From the NCBI GenBank assembly GCA_038380795.1, contig CM076267.1, forward strand, positions 11,453,501-11,517,500: a stretch of 64,000 nt of DNA, read 5' to 3'. How positions within the stretch are numbered: the first letter of the stretch is position 1; every line of letters starts with the position of its first letter. Both the position numbers and the translations under genes were made by a program. Shown here piece by piece: positions 53,001 to 62,010 of the stretch. The notes beneath the pieces are model-generated. The model did not search any database, was not told the DNA's origin, and saw nothing but the letters and a program-made list of their open reading frames with translations. Origin of the DNA: Pyrocephalus nanus. Its lineage: Eukaryota > Chordata > Aves > Passeriformes > Tyrannidae.

Positions 53001-53339
53001 AAAGCAGAAGAGCTTCAGAAAATACCTTTTGGGCCTCACCTGATTCAAGTTTTACCCCAGTCTCAAGAAACGGGCTCGATGGGTGCAGCTGCAGTTGAAA
53101 GCGACGGCAGAGATCTTCCCCGTGAAAATGAAGGAGAACATATTGGAAAATTACACCGCAGGGGGAAGCAGTTGGTAATGAGTAATGACTGTGAGATGCC
53201 TGCACATCAAATGGATCCAGACAGCAGTCCGTGCACCTCACAAACAGCCCTTTCTACCAATGATTTGCTGGACTGTTTGGTTAATCCACACGTCATCAAT
53301 TTAGTGGCTCGGCTGCTGTTAGAGAGAACAGGGGTTTAA
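17033..53339 (+). CDS. HSPBAP1: HSPBAP1, JmjC-family HSP27-associated protein (8 exons)
   Basis: This is HSPB1-associated protein 1 (PASS1), a cytoplasmic protein that binds the small heat-shock protein HSP27 and is reported to counter its protective effect. Coding exons are 17033-17069, 28992-29177, 34751-34935, 39029-39165, 42326-42497, 49687-49770, 52461-52571 and 52782-53339. They total 1470 nt, or 489 residues plus stop; human has 488. Every junction is GT/AG and all phases match (1, 1, 0, 2, 0, 0, 0). The JmjC fold covers about residues 110-285. It has H167 and D169 in TPCHLDSYGCN and H249 in RHWWHYVES, with K183 in GRKRWHLFPP placed like the 2-oxoglutarate lysine of FIH. This is the full iron site of an Fe(II)/2-oxoglutarate oxygenase, although no substrate is established for the family. 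Residues 330-450 are poorly conserved. The tail LLDCLVNPHV is conserved. The ATG has A at -3 and G at +4. Confidence 0.97.
17070..28991 (+). other. HSPBAP1: HSPBAP1 intron 1 (11.9 kb)
   Basis: This is AT-rich intronic sequence ending in ATTTCCATAG before exon 2. I see no second gene. It includes an A13 run at 26871-26883 and a locally GC-richer block at about 27.1-27.45 kb holding an inverted repeat and an exon-like open frame, both described separately. Confidence 0.85.
27289..27312. repeat. 9-bp perfect inverted repeat
   Basis: GACCATATG at 27289-27297 and CATATGGTC at 27304-27312 are perfect reverse complements separated by GTGAGA. They lie in the GC-richer part of HSPBAP1 intron 1. The function is unknown. 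The repeat could be a fortuitous hairpin or part of an old mobile element. Confidence 0.8.
28992..29177 (+). CDS. HSPBAP1: HSPBAP1 coding exon 2
   Basis: The exon encodes residues 13-74 plus one base. It includes VKPFTPEKAKEIVMSLQQPA and the block FCNMVGDWAALHWNVKYLS, close to human VKPFKPEKAKEIIMSLQQPA. It is the start of the cupin-like region that precedes the JmjC core. The acceptor is CCATAG and the donor is GTGAGA. Confidence 0.96.
29490..29640 (+). mobile_element. MIR/CORE-SINE-like relic
   Basis: The stretch follows the MIR core in plus orientation, notably TATCTGTAAAATGATGATAA near 29541 and then a CACCTTCCTCCAGAGG...GTGATGATTTTCAGTGAGG tail resembling the MIR 3' part. It is highly diverged, as expected for an amniote-age SINE. 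Identification is by eye only. Confidence 0.6.
30395..30510 (-). mobile_element. Weak MIR-like relic
   Basis: TTTCTACAGTTGGGATAACTGAGGTG near 30418 resembles the reverse complement of the MIR core (the CATTTTACAGATGAGGAAACTGAGG region). The similarity fades on both sides. Confidence 0.35.
34751..34935 (+). CDS. HSPBAP1: HSPBAP1 coding exon 3
   Basis: The exon encodes residues 75-136. VPQFETRCSYVEATLEEFL and the block SKYWAYADYKY are close to human VPQFETTCNYVEATLEEFL and SKFWAYADYKY. The acceptor is GCTCTAG and the donor is GTAAAC. The exon ends on a codon boundary (F-Q). Confidence 0.97.
34936..39028 (+). other. HSPBAP1: HSPBAP1 intron 3
   Basis: This 4.1-kb intron contains two adjacent MIR-like relics at 37.8-38.06 kb, and a minus-strand open frame of 124 codons at 38058-38432 that I do not recognise. 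Nothing else stands out. Confidence 0.85.
37800..38060 (-). mobile_element. MIR/CORE-SINE-like relics, two adjacent
   Basis: At 37945-38050, ATTATTTTCCTTTTCAAAATGGG leads into AAGCTCAGAGATGAAGCAATTTGCCCAGGACCATCAGGAAGCCAGGATTT. This is a recognisable MIR core in reverse orientation. At about 37810-37905 a second, weaker copy (GACTTTTCCAAGGTGTGA...GAGCAGGAGCCAAGCC) has the same organisation. Both are strongly diverged. Confidence 0.6.
39029..39165 (+). CDS. HSPBAP1: HSPBAP1 coding exon 4 (JmjC HxD motif)
   Basis: The exon encodes residues 137-181 plus two bases. It carries KWSDFGFPGR, ESTLWIGS and TPCHLDSYGCNLV. The last contains H167 and D169, the first two iron ligands of the JmjC fold. The acceptor is GCTGTAG and the donor is GTAACA. 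Confidence 0.97.
39745..39764. repeat. Poly-T run (20 T)
   Basis: There is an uninterrupted run of 20 T, preceded within 60 bases by two shorter T runs. It could be the reverse-oriented tail of an old retrocopy or a simple repeat. Confidence 0.9.
39925..40060 (+). mobile_element. MIR/CORE-SINE-like relic
   Basis: GATTAAGGTGCAGGATTGGAATTCAGG followed by CTGGCTTCTAGCTGGGCAGTGCCAC resembles the 5' half of a MIR-type SINE in plus orientation, where the tRNA-related part leads into the core. It is diverged. Confidence 0.45.
42326..42497 (+). CDS. HSPBAP1: HSPBAP1 coding exon 5
   Basis: The exon encodes residues 182-239. It includes KRWHLFPPGDTSFLYPTRIP, YEESSIFSKVN and NPDLKRFPKF, all near-identical to human. 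K183 is the likely 2-oxoglutarate-contacting lysine by analogy with FIH K214. The acceptor is TTTTCAG and the donor is GTACCA. Confidence 0.97.
42950..43095 (-). mobile_element. MIR/CORE-SINE-like relic
   Basis: The order is that of MIR in reverse orientation. GTGCTTTACAGGAATGTGAGG is followed by ATTATTAATCCTGTTTTATTGAG, then TTTACAGTCACACAGGCAGTCAG and a GGGCTCGGGACTCCTAATTCCTAGTCTC end. It is the clearest SINE relic in the window, though diverged. Confidence 0.65.
45780..45935 (+). mobile_element. Possible LTR end
   Basis: A CATAAATAAAGTTGTCACTCGG block near 45870 (poly(A)-like signal) is followed by a T/C-rich stretch ending ...GGCATCTAACA near 45934. This resembles the R-U5 end of an LTR. 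The left edge and target duplication were not found, so this is tentative. Confidence 0.25.
47475..47499. repeat. Imperfect TTTTG simple repeat
   Basis: This is a short run of T3-5G units within a T-rich stretch of HSPBAP1 intron 5. Confidence 0.8.
49687..49770 (+). CDS. HSPBAP1: HSPBAP1 coding exon 6 (distal iron histidine)
   Basis: The exon encodes residues 240-267. VLLVPRHWWHYVESIDPITV holds H249, the third iron ligand, in the WWH context shared with FIH. NSWIEL follows. The exon is in phase at both ends (84 nt). The acceptor is TTCCAG and the donor is GTATTT. Confidence 0.97.
49771..52460 (+). other. HSPBAP1: HSPBAP1 intron 6
   Basis: This 2.7-kb intron contains a 16-T run at 50201-50216. 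No repeat family or other gene is recognised. Confidence 0.85.
52461..52571 (+). CDS. HSPBAP1: HSPBAP1 coding exon 7
   Basis: The exon encodes residues 268-304. DADHEARVEEAITRMLVCAI and WLNPTE correspond to human EEDHLARVEEAITRMLVCAL and WLNPTE. The acceptor follows a pyrimidine-rich tract (TTCTGTTCTCTGGAGGCAG) and the donor is GTAAGC. Both ends are in phase. Confidence 0.95.
52782..53339 (+). CDS. HSPBAP1: HSPBAP1 coding exon 8 (terminal)
   Basis: The exon encodes residues 305-489 and the stop TAA (53337-53339). It begins VEATSHEINLQYLNQAV and is followed by a weakly conserved, charged and serine-rich stretch (about residues 330-450) with short islands shared with human (GEHIGKLH, QLVMSN). 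It ends in the conserved STNDLLDCLVNPHV and ARLLLE. The acceptor is TTTTCTTAG after a 210-bp intron. Confidence 0.95.
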   Translation, partial: VEATSHEINLQYLNQAVSTYFKCQMTSVPAQAHSGSAAAEQRTGASCKRKKREVGSEPHGCRLLTHGFDFSASKAEELQKIPFGPHLIQVLPQSQETGSMGAAAVESDGRDLPRENEGEHIGKLHRRGKQLVMSNDCEMPAHQMDPDSSPCTSQTALSTNDLLDCLVNPHVINLVARLLLERTGV

Positions 53340-54150
53340 CACTGGAGTGTTTTATCATTGCTGAAACAAAGAAGTCAAACAGCAGCCTTGTTCTGGTGTT
53401 TAAGCTCTGTAATAATTGAATGTTTCATTTCAAATAATTTTTAGGTGCAGATAGAAGCAGTTATTGGCTAAATGGCAGGTTGAAGTTACGCTGAAAGAAG
53501 AATAGCTGGTTAGTGGTGGCTGGGAAGAGAAAGGTGTGTTCAGTCAGAGAACTGCTCAGTGTTATGAGCAAGACAGAGCGTACGCAGTTCCACTCCCACC
53601 ATGCTGTGCCGAGGGGATCTTTACAGCATTCTGCAGTTCTGAGCTGTGACACACGTGTGGTTCAAAGATAGATGATAGGAGGGAGTGCTGGGACATTGCT
53701 ACATAGCAGAGAGGAACCAAGAGTGGGAGCAGATAGGCTGACTGACTGTAGACTGCAGTCCTTGACCACATTTAAAGCAAAATGGTCAGTAAGTGATCAG
53801 TTGATCACATCAGAAATAATAAATTCAAAGAAACCTAAACCTCAGCCAAGAGGCAATGCACTCACTAATGCATCTACTTCCTCCCTTCCACAAAATAATG
53901 TCAGTTCTGTCACACATCTCTAGGTTGGAGTGAGACAGAAGCTCTTAACAAGAAAGTAGTCTTCAGCTAGTTCAGGAATTCTTCAGGCTGGGAGACAGAA
54001 GGCCATTGGGAAGTTACTGTTATTATTTAAAGCCAGATGTGCACTGTTCCCCATCTCTAAGGAGCAAAGTAAAGCAGCTGTGACCTTCTGTCTCTGTCCT
54101 ACTCTTTACCATAACAATAAAAATGTAGTAATTTTTTTTTCTTTTGGTTG
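53340..54150 (+). other. HSPBAP1: HSPBAP1 3' UTR (probable)
   Basis: This is noncoding sequence after the stop. It holds AATAAA at 53818-53823 and again at 54116-54121. The second is followed within 30 bases by a T-rich then GT-rich tract (TTGGTTGTGAGTGGTTGCTG), the usual downstream element of a cleavage site. A transcript end near 54.14 kb is therefore likely. Confidence 0.55.
54116..54121 (+). terminator. HSPBAP1: HSPBAP1 candidate poly(A) signal
   Basis: This is a canonical AATAAA with a strong T/GT-rich downstream element at about 54130-54165. It is the best-formed signal within 1 kb of the stop codon. Confidence 0.55.
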
Positions 54151-54159
54151 TGAGTGGTT

Positions 54160-57100
54160 GCTGTACAAGACCATCCTTCCTTCAAAGTATAGTAGTTCTC
54201 AGATTTGTTTTTGAAGGCTGGGTCACTCTTCGATTAAAAAGTTATGGGCAAGAAGGTGGGTTGAGTCTGAAGCTGTGCATGGACACTTGAAAAATCTGTG
54301 AAGAAAGCTGGTGGCATCTTCTGGGATGCTCTCACCTCTGGTTTCTGTTTGAGGTGGCATCAGAGTGGCATTTGCTTTAGCTTCAGTTTCAGAGGAGTTC
54401 TTCAGGAACAGCTCCTGTGAAACTTTGTCTTTCAAAACTTCTCTTTGCTTATGTCTGCTAGCACCTACAAACCAGTTTCTATTATCAAGCTGTTTCCACA
54501 TTTGTGACCCTGCACCACCAGCCCTCTGGCTGGTATTTCCTTTGTCCAGTGTCTGTTCCCTACTAAATGCATGAAACTCGTGCTGTTTTCACAAAGATCA
54601 ACTTCCAGCAATTTATAGTTGAAAAATCGTGATGGCAAAGGTGCTTTCTCTCTGCTTTTATTCAGATTGCATGTTGGCAGGGCCCTGATGGATGATGGTA
54701 AGTGCTCTAGATATGCACCAATAGATCAGAAATTCGGGAAGCCTTGCCGTTTCAAAAATCTCCCCAAAAACCTAATACACTTGGAAGAGGATTAAGTTGA
54801 AAGGGATCAAAGGTTCACATTTAACAAGCACAGAAACCTTATCCTGATGGAAACAGTTTTAGTTTGCTGGAGACCTTGGCTTTCAAAAGTAGCTCTGAGT
54901 TAGTAGAAGGAGCCAGTTCTGTCATTGACCCAGAAATGTGCAATTTCCCATGTCCTGCTCTACCCTCATAATTGGGCTTGGACCCTGATAACACCTCTGT
55001 ATCACCCTCAAGAGCAACCTGCTGGCAAGATACAATTTTCAGTGTCATATGAGGAAATCCACTGTTCTTATTTCATGTTACTTCACCAAAGTGTTTCAGT
55101 AGGGCTGCACAACTGCAGCCAGACCAGAATTTAATAAACAGCCTTGATACAGTTCATGTTTTTGTGTTGGCACTGCAATGCCAAAAGGATTAAAAATTAG
55201 ATAGGAAACATCTTAATTGCATCTGCTGCCTTTAGTGATTCACCAGGCTTGTAGGGGGCAGATCTGTGGAATAGGGGAGACCCATTCCTCAGCAGAGCTG
55301 GGTTTGGGAATATCCTGATCGTGTCCTGCTGCTGGGCTTGTCTTTCCTAGGCTGACCAGAGGGGCCAGGACCAGGTGGAGAGCACTGCTGCCTGGAGCAC
55401 TTGCACTGGGGTGGAGGGGTTGCAAATGCTTCCTTTTAATTCACTGAGCAAAACCAATCTTGCAATAAAAAAGCTTTTATGTCTAGAACAGATAGAGGTG
55501 GGGGAGGAAGAGCACAGGCAGTGAAGAGGAGGAGGTGGATGGCAGCACCATCTTCCAATCCCCACAGTGTGAACTTCCTTAGTTTAAGCTCTCCTCCCAG
55601 CACACAGATCATCTTAACACACCCCCACGATATCCACACTGAACATTCCTCCCTTTGTATTCCGAATGACTGTCCTTGGAAAGGCTCAGTGAACATGTCA
55701 GAGGTCTCTGTAGGACCTGCCTTCAGTGCCCGTGCCAGAGGACCCATCTCGGGCCCAGCTGTTCTCACAAGGCTGAGCACCTGTGTTCAGTCACATCCCT
55801 CACCACTCTAATCAAATCCTCTCTGTCTGGGGAGAGCCACAGTTTATGCCTGTCCAGGTGCAGCCCGTGATTTAAGGGCCAGGCTGTGGCCAGGAGCCAT
55901 TAGCTAAGGGGACCGGCAGGAGAGCGAGTGAGCCTGTTTAGGATGCGAGGCAAAAGCGCCAGAAGGACTTTGTGTCTCAGAGGTGCAATATAAAATCTCA
56001 GACATACACTCAGCACACAGGGGTAGAGAGAGAAATGACCACAAATTCAGAAAGTCACGTATGGCAAATGGCTTGTGCACCAATAAGAGAAATTTATGGC
56101 TCTGACCCGATTCACAGGATGCCGAATGTCATGATTCCTGATGCCGTTTCTAAATTCATGGCCACTGCGTGCAGAAGCGCAGACAAGTTTCTACATATTC
56201 ATAGCATTAAAAATAAATGATTTCTGATCTCTCTGGTGACAGCCTGACTCAACAAAGAGCAGGGACACAGCACTCTGCAACTACTGATAGAAAACTTTCT
56301 TCTCCAAGAAAGAGTATTTCCCACTCACTGTCAGCAGTGGGCATGGCAACAGTTGAGATCATGGCCTGCAGCCATCACTAGGGTGGTCACAGTGGTGGCA
56401 TTTTCATCATCTCTGCTTTAGCTAAGTGACAGTAAGAGATTGCCACTGCAGTGCTTGGTGTTGGAGTTAAAGCCGTGCTCCAGCCCAGGGCCAGTCCAAG
56501 CAGCAGGCTGGGCCAGCACATTCATTGCCCCACACACATCCAGGCTGTTCCATTTGCCTGATGGAAACTCTGAGTGTTCCCTGCCCTAATACCAGGTTTA
56601 CAGAGTGGTTCATGGGCCAGCCTGGTTTATCTGTCCTGGACTGTCTGACGTTGCTACTCACCAGCCCTGGGCACAGCCCTCACTGAAAGGAATCTGCAAA
56701 ATCCATACCCAAATCAAACAGTCCCACCTCTCAAGTGAGCAAGAAGGGAAAACCTGAAATAACTACATATTCCATGATTTTAGTCTTTCACTGAAAATGT
56801 CCCCACTACATTTTGGTGGGTACCATTTAATTTCACAGCACTATTTCCCCTCCCATTTGCATCTCCCAGGACTTCTGCTCTGGCACAGTTTTCTTGATGC
56901 CATAGAGGAGCTCAATTGCAGAGCTGTGACATATGTTATTATGTAATGTTAACCATAAATTGAGCTTTTAACTAACAAACGTGCCATATTGAAGAGGCAG
57001 AGAGAATCCTTCCACAGTGCTAATTGCCCTTTAAAATAAAGGCAGTGCTACAATTCAGTCCATTTACCAACTGGTAAACTCCTTGCTGTGATTCTCAGCT

Positions 57101-59120
57101 ACAAATGTGAACTGTTTGGCATGGGCAGGCTTCCTTTCTGGGCAGTTTCCTGACTGCCTGTCTACTGTTACTAAAAAAGTTGCTAATGGGGAAAGACCTT
57201 TGCAAAGAAGTGGCCTGGTTTTACCACCTGGTTCATCTGGATGGGTGTGGAGAAGGGGTCCTTGATCTCCTGCCCCGAGCTCTTCTGTCCTCTGGGCAAA
57301 GAGGTGGGGGCACACATTGCCACACTGGCTGAAGGGGCAAATGAGATGATGGCACTTCTGACTAAACAGCCCCACTTTTCAGAGCTGTATTTTTTGAGAC
57401 ATCCCAAGTGGATGCTCCCACTAGACTCTAAAGCTAGAAACCCTGGTCACCTTGGAACAGCAGCTTGACTGCAGCACCCAGGGCTCCAGCAAGGACTGTA
57501 GAGCAGTGAGGACAGAGGTGAAAAGTGCTGTAGGACGGGTTGGGGGGAGGATTTCTGTGAAAGTCTCCCAGGGGCTCTGGGAACTCAAGCAGAAACCCTC
57601 AAGCTCTCTGACTTCCCAGGGCCACTGTGCTGAGGGACCTGGAGAGCCCTGCAGCAGGTAGAAGTGTGTGCCATAAGCCAGGAGTGTTGCTTTGCAGCCA
57701 AATCTCACATGCATTACAGCTGTCCTGATCCTTGCATTTATTTACAGAGGCAGTGTAATGGAAAGAACGTGGCCAGCTTCCCACTCAGCCCATTACAGAT
57801 TCTCAGTAAAACCTAGCTCTAGGTTTTGAGTGCGCAAACCTTGCTGCTTCCAAAGCTCTGGCGAAATTGTCCCAGCCACGAGGTCTGATTCCCTGTGATG
57901 ACCCATGAAAACCACTTCATGAAGGTCTGAATTGGAAATTTCCAGCACTGAAGAACTTTTAAACCAAATTTCTTAGCAAAAGAGGTGGCCCCACATCTTT
58001 CCAGGTCAGAAAGGTCAATCACAAAAGGGCCTTTTTTCTCCCCGAGGGATATTTGACTCATGTGGAGCCACTCTCAGTCCCATCACTTTCACAGAGAGAG
58101 TATCTGTGAGCTTCCATGGCAGCCAGAGAGTTCAAATTTCTCCTAAATTCCTCTCTCACCCTTGCCATGCCCCTTCCTCCTGCTCCCCAAAGCTCTGCCT
58201 ACTCAAAACACCAGGCAGTAAAATTCACCCTTCCCTTTTAAGCAGTGCCAGGCTTGTCCTGTGCCCTGGTGGGACACATGAATCCAGCCCAATTAGCAGC
58301 AGCCCTAACAAAGCTGGCTGAAAAACCACTATTAAAATGAAAGATGGTGTTGCAAAAAAAGAAGGCAGAGCAAGCAAGGCCATAATACAACTTATTGCCA
58401 TCCCCAGACAAACAGCCTCATAACTTATGAGGAACTCGATGCTTTTGCCTGAGTTTCAGCCTGTTCTTCCCCAGGGAGGTAATACATTACCCCCTCCCCG
58501 CACTCCACATTTGCTTGGAGCTTTGGGGCTTTATCCAAAGAGATTAGGATCTCTGCCATGGTTAAAAACAGAGCTTTCTGCTACGTAGCAATAGTTCATT
58601 GAAATGGGGTTTATTCTTTGTTTGCTGCTGCTACCTTGACTGGAGGCTGAAGAACTGCAAAGATTGATGCCACAGACTGCACATTGATCATCACTGCTTT
58701 CGCCACCACTGACATCTGCTGGGATATGCCAACAGCCCCCTCTTCCACCCAGCTGTGGTCCCCTGAGGACAGCCTTGCCTGGGTGAGACTCCTCTTCTCA
58801 CAATGGGCTCAAAGATCTCCCCATCATCAATGTGTTTAACACCAAGCACATGAATAGACCTAAATGACCCCAAGTTATGTCCATGAGGGCCAGAGAGCAA
58901 CAAGGCAAATCACAGGGTACAAACACATCATCAGAACCATCCTCAGCGCCATGACTGCTTTCCTATATCTGCCAACCACATTATTACCATTATTAACTCA
59001 AAATAGTGTCCAAAACTCTGTTAGAAGAAGCACTAGAGCACAGACCAATACAGAACAAGCCTGTCCTGGCTGGGGCAGGAGAGCAAGGATGAGATGACCA
59101 TGCAGGTCTTTCCCATCCCA
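54160..59120. other. Intergenic sequence, no gene recognised
   Basis: Open frames here are at most about 114 codons and overlap on both strands without family similarity or splice logic. In human the gene downstream of HSPBAP1 is PARP14. No macrodomain or PARP exon is recognised here. Confidence 0.6.
55133..55138 (+). terminator. Possible distal poly(A) signal
   Basis: AATAAA is followed about 20 bases later by a GT-rich tract (TTCATGTTTTTGTGTTGG). It could serve a longer HSPBAP1 3' UTR of about 1.8 kb, or be fortuitous. Confidence 0.35.
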
Positions 59121-59129
59121 TCCTCTTCA

Positions 59130-59345
59130 GAGAGTTAATTAATGAGGCAAGGTAATGGTATTTGTGCATTTACTGCACGCGCTGATTGCAATAAATTTTG
59201 TCCTGCATGTTAAAGTCAGAAACATCTCTCATCTGCCAAAAAGCAATCAGGACCAATTAATGAAGATGTAATTTCCCCAGATGCTGCTATTAACATAATT
59301 CACCGTGTTCTTAGCTACATGAATATAATAACCCAGTTAACCACA
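59130..59345. promoter_or_regulatory. Putative conserved noncoding element
   Basis: This AT-rich, non-repetitive block begins with the palindrome TTAATTAA (59135-59142) and holds CAATTAATGAAG near 59254 and TGATTGCAATAAA near 59183. Such dense homeodomain-type TAAT sites in unique sequence are typical of developmental enhancers. Conservation itself cannot be seen from one genome. Confidence 0.35.
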
Positions 59346-60066
59346 ACTCTCATCACCACCACACCGAGCTGCCCACGCGGGCAGAGGAGCCTCCTGTGCC
59401 CGGGTGGCACATTCACAGGGCTGCAGGTCAGAGCTGGTCCCCATTCCCTCTGGGGGTGGGTTTGGGAGTCACAGCTATGGCCCCCAGCCCAGCATTAGGA
59501 CCTCAGTGTTGGCAGAGGCTCTTCTCAGAGGCAGGACAGCACAGCAGCCCTGACCCCACATGGTTTACATGATTCAGATGCACCTCTCTAACACGACTGG
59601 TGACACCACAGCAGACCCACCCCAGCCCTGGGGAAGGGTGAACAAAGGTGCTGGTCAAACACGTGGCAAAAATTAAGACAGTCCCTTAATGCAGGGTGCC
59701 CTCCAGCCCTTCTTTCCAGATTCACACGCTGGGTAAGGGTGTGGGACACACACAGCTTTGTCTTCACCACCGTCCAACGCGCAACGACTCACTGTTGGAG
59801 AGCAGCAGGACCAGCCAGGAGTCCCGGGTGATCCTCATCCATGGGGTGCAGTCCTGCAGGGGGTGGTACCAGGGTCCATTGACACCTCCACACACAGCGA
59901 GCCATGAACAAGATCCAGGGTCCCACCACACTCCAGAAGCTGGGAGCAAAAGGAGACCGGGCTGGGGAGGTGGGACAGAGTGATGCAAAGCCCTTGCTGA
60001 AGACAAGGCTGAAGCCAAGACTGCCGGCCAGGGCTGAGCTGCAGGGCACTCCCGTGCCCGGGGGTG

Positions 60067-60100
60067 GGTGGGGGTGTGCCCCAGGTGGGGGTGTGCCCCA
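60067..60100. repeat. 17-bp tandem duplication
   Basis: GGTGGGGGTGTGCCCCA occurs twice head to tail (60067-60083 and 60084-60100). Confidence 0.9.
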
Positions 60101-60920
60101 GGTGCATCTGGGCAAAGCCATAATGGCCCCCAGGTGCTCTTTCTCCAGTGGCAGCCAAGCAGTGAGCAGCTGGCAAAGGTTTCACATCCCACAGCCTGTG
60201 CTTACCATGGGCTGGGGACAGGTGATGCTTCCACTGCTGATGGGGAAGGGCAGTGGCATTTTCTCCGTGGTCTGTTCTAACTCAGCTCTGCTGCTGCTTC
60301 TAAGCAGGAAGAAGAGGAGGGGAAGGTTTAAGTGTTCAGACCAAATTTCAGGGTTTACCCAGTGCTTTGGCCCTTGAAGAGCCAAGGCAAGAGTCTCATC
60401 CTGTGCTTGTGTCCCCATCTTGCTCTTACCTGATCCCCCCCAAAAGCAGGAGGCAGGAGCTGGAGCTGCTTTTGGGAAGGACCAAGCCTCCTGCAGCCCC
60501 CAGGCAATGTTTTAGCAGTGTAGCAGGATCATCACCCACCTTCAGGGCTGACGGGGTGCAGGCAAGATGCTTGAGCCAGTCCTAGTCACTTGCATAAAAA
60601 CTATTTCGATTTTCCATGATTTTAGAGAACTGATATTTTCAAGTGGTCAGAATTGGTCAAAAGCCACAGTTTCATTCATGTCTGAGTGTGCCCTGAAAGG
60701 CCTTCTCCGCTGGGTTTTTGGGCTGGGTTTTATTTAATCGTCCCCCATTTTCAATGTAATTTCACTTCAAAAAAACCCACAGGCAGCATTTCTAAAAAGC
60801 TAAAAAAAAGTTGGAAAGGCTTTTGTTTCCTGAGGGAAGAGCCCCTGGTTTCTCTACCAGCCTTTTTTTTCTTGTGCAAAGAGGAAACAAGAAAGGGGAT
60901 TTTAAAAATTAATGAATGCC

Positions 60921-60937
60921 TTTTTTTTTTTTTTTTT
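60921..60937. repeat. Poly-T run (17 T)
   Basis: This is an uninterrupted run of 17 T in intergenic sequence. Confidence 0.9.
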
Positions 60938-61099
60938 CAAATGTGGGGAGTTTTCAAATGAATTTAAACTATTCAGTTCATTCTTTTGATAGCTTTGGTC
61001 AATAGGGAGTTATTTCCCAGACAGCTCTGGGAGCACCTTGAAACTTCTAAAATTTGGAGAAGCACTGACCAAACCCCATTTCCTGGTTTGAGACCACTA

Positions 61100-61430
61100 G
61101 TGCTTTAAATAATTCATCCGGTTTCTTGCAGATTGATTTAACTCAAATCACCTGAAGATTCTAAGCGTAAAAATGTGGGTAATCTGCCAGGTCAGAAAAA
61201 ATCCAGGACATTTTAATGAAAGCACAGACCTCTCCAAACCACTGAGTAGTTTAACAATTACCTGATATAATAACGTGTAAAAAGATGCTACGGACAAAGG
61301 TGAGATCATTCATGTTAATTAAAGTGTCCGAGCCACAACACTTCTGCCTTAATAGAGGCGTTGTAAAGTGATGATAGAACGGTCATCGCTTTTGTGTAAT
61401 TAAGGAAGAATGGAGAATTAACAAGTGCCT
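61100..61430. promoter_or_regulatory. Putative conserved noncoding element beside CpG island
   Basis: This is unique AT-rich sequence with several TAAT/ATTA cores (GTTAATTAAAG near 61315, GTGTAATTAAGG near 61395, GAGAATTAACAAG near 61411). It abuts the CpG island on its left. It resembles a developmental enhancer or promoter-proximal element. This is a visual inference only. Confidence 0.35.
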
Positions 61431-62010
61431 TCGTGAAGGGCCGGGGGAACGCTGCCAGCTGCTCGCGGCACTGGATGGTGCTCGGGGGTTACCGGGGCGC
61501 CAGGGGGAAAGCGAAGCGCTAGGGTGGGAGATATCGGGGTGAGAGGCTGCGCCAGCATGGGCAGCTGCTCCCCGCACGGGGATCACCCAAATCCCGCGCT
61601 GAGAAAGGTCGGGTTTCCTGCTGATCCCCCAGAGCGATCCCCCTTTGCTTTTTCCCGGGGCCGCAGCCCTCCTGCCTTGCGCCCCTTCCCCGGGAGATGC
61701 AGCCACCAAACCGGACTCGCTGCAAGCGCCGGGGACTCCCCGGTAACACATTTTAGGGTATTTTTGAGCAATGTGCTGCCCTTTCCCACCCTCTCTCCCC
61801 CCTCAGGCAGGTGGACTGGCGCGGGAGCTTCCCTAAAGCCTAGGAATCCTGAACCGCGCCGGCCGCATCGCTGCCCCGGGGGAGGTATGAAACATTCATC
61901 CGGAAAAGCGAGCGAGAAAGTGAGCGATTGACTCTGTGGCGGGGCGATTAGGGCACGGGCGAGGGGGAGATCAATTATTCATCCCCAGCGAAGCGGCTTC
62001 CATGGCAGGG
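61430..62010. promoter_or_regulatory. Orphan CpG island
   Basis: This is a GC-rich block with frequent CpG (for example CTGCTCGCGGCACTGG, GAACCGCGCCGGCCGCATCG, AAAAGCGAGCGAGAAAG) set in AT-rich flanks, with ATCAATTATTCATCC at its right end. No recognisable coding exon or start is associated. It could be the promoter of an unseen gene or lncRNA, or a Polycomb-type developmental element. Confidence 0.6.

Larger units (their letters stand above)
59346..61099. other. Intergenic, GC-richer sequence with short repeat
   Basis: Overlapping open frames of 95-157 codons on both strands at 59.7-60.4 kb reflect GC content and look like chance. A 17-bp tandem duplication lies at 60067-60100 and a T17 run at 60921-60937. 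Confidence 0.55.

Noticed and set aside
59764..60377. Cluster of overlapping frames up to 157 codons on both strands
   Set aside because: Five mutually overlapping frames in a GC-rich patch with a tandem repeat point to low stop density, not a gene. No domain was recognised.
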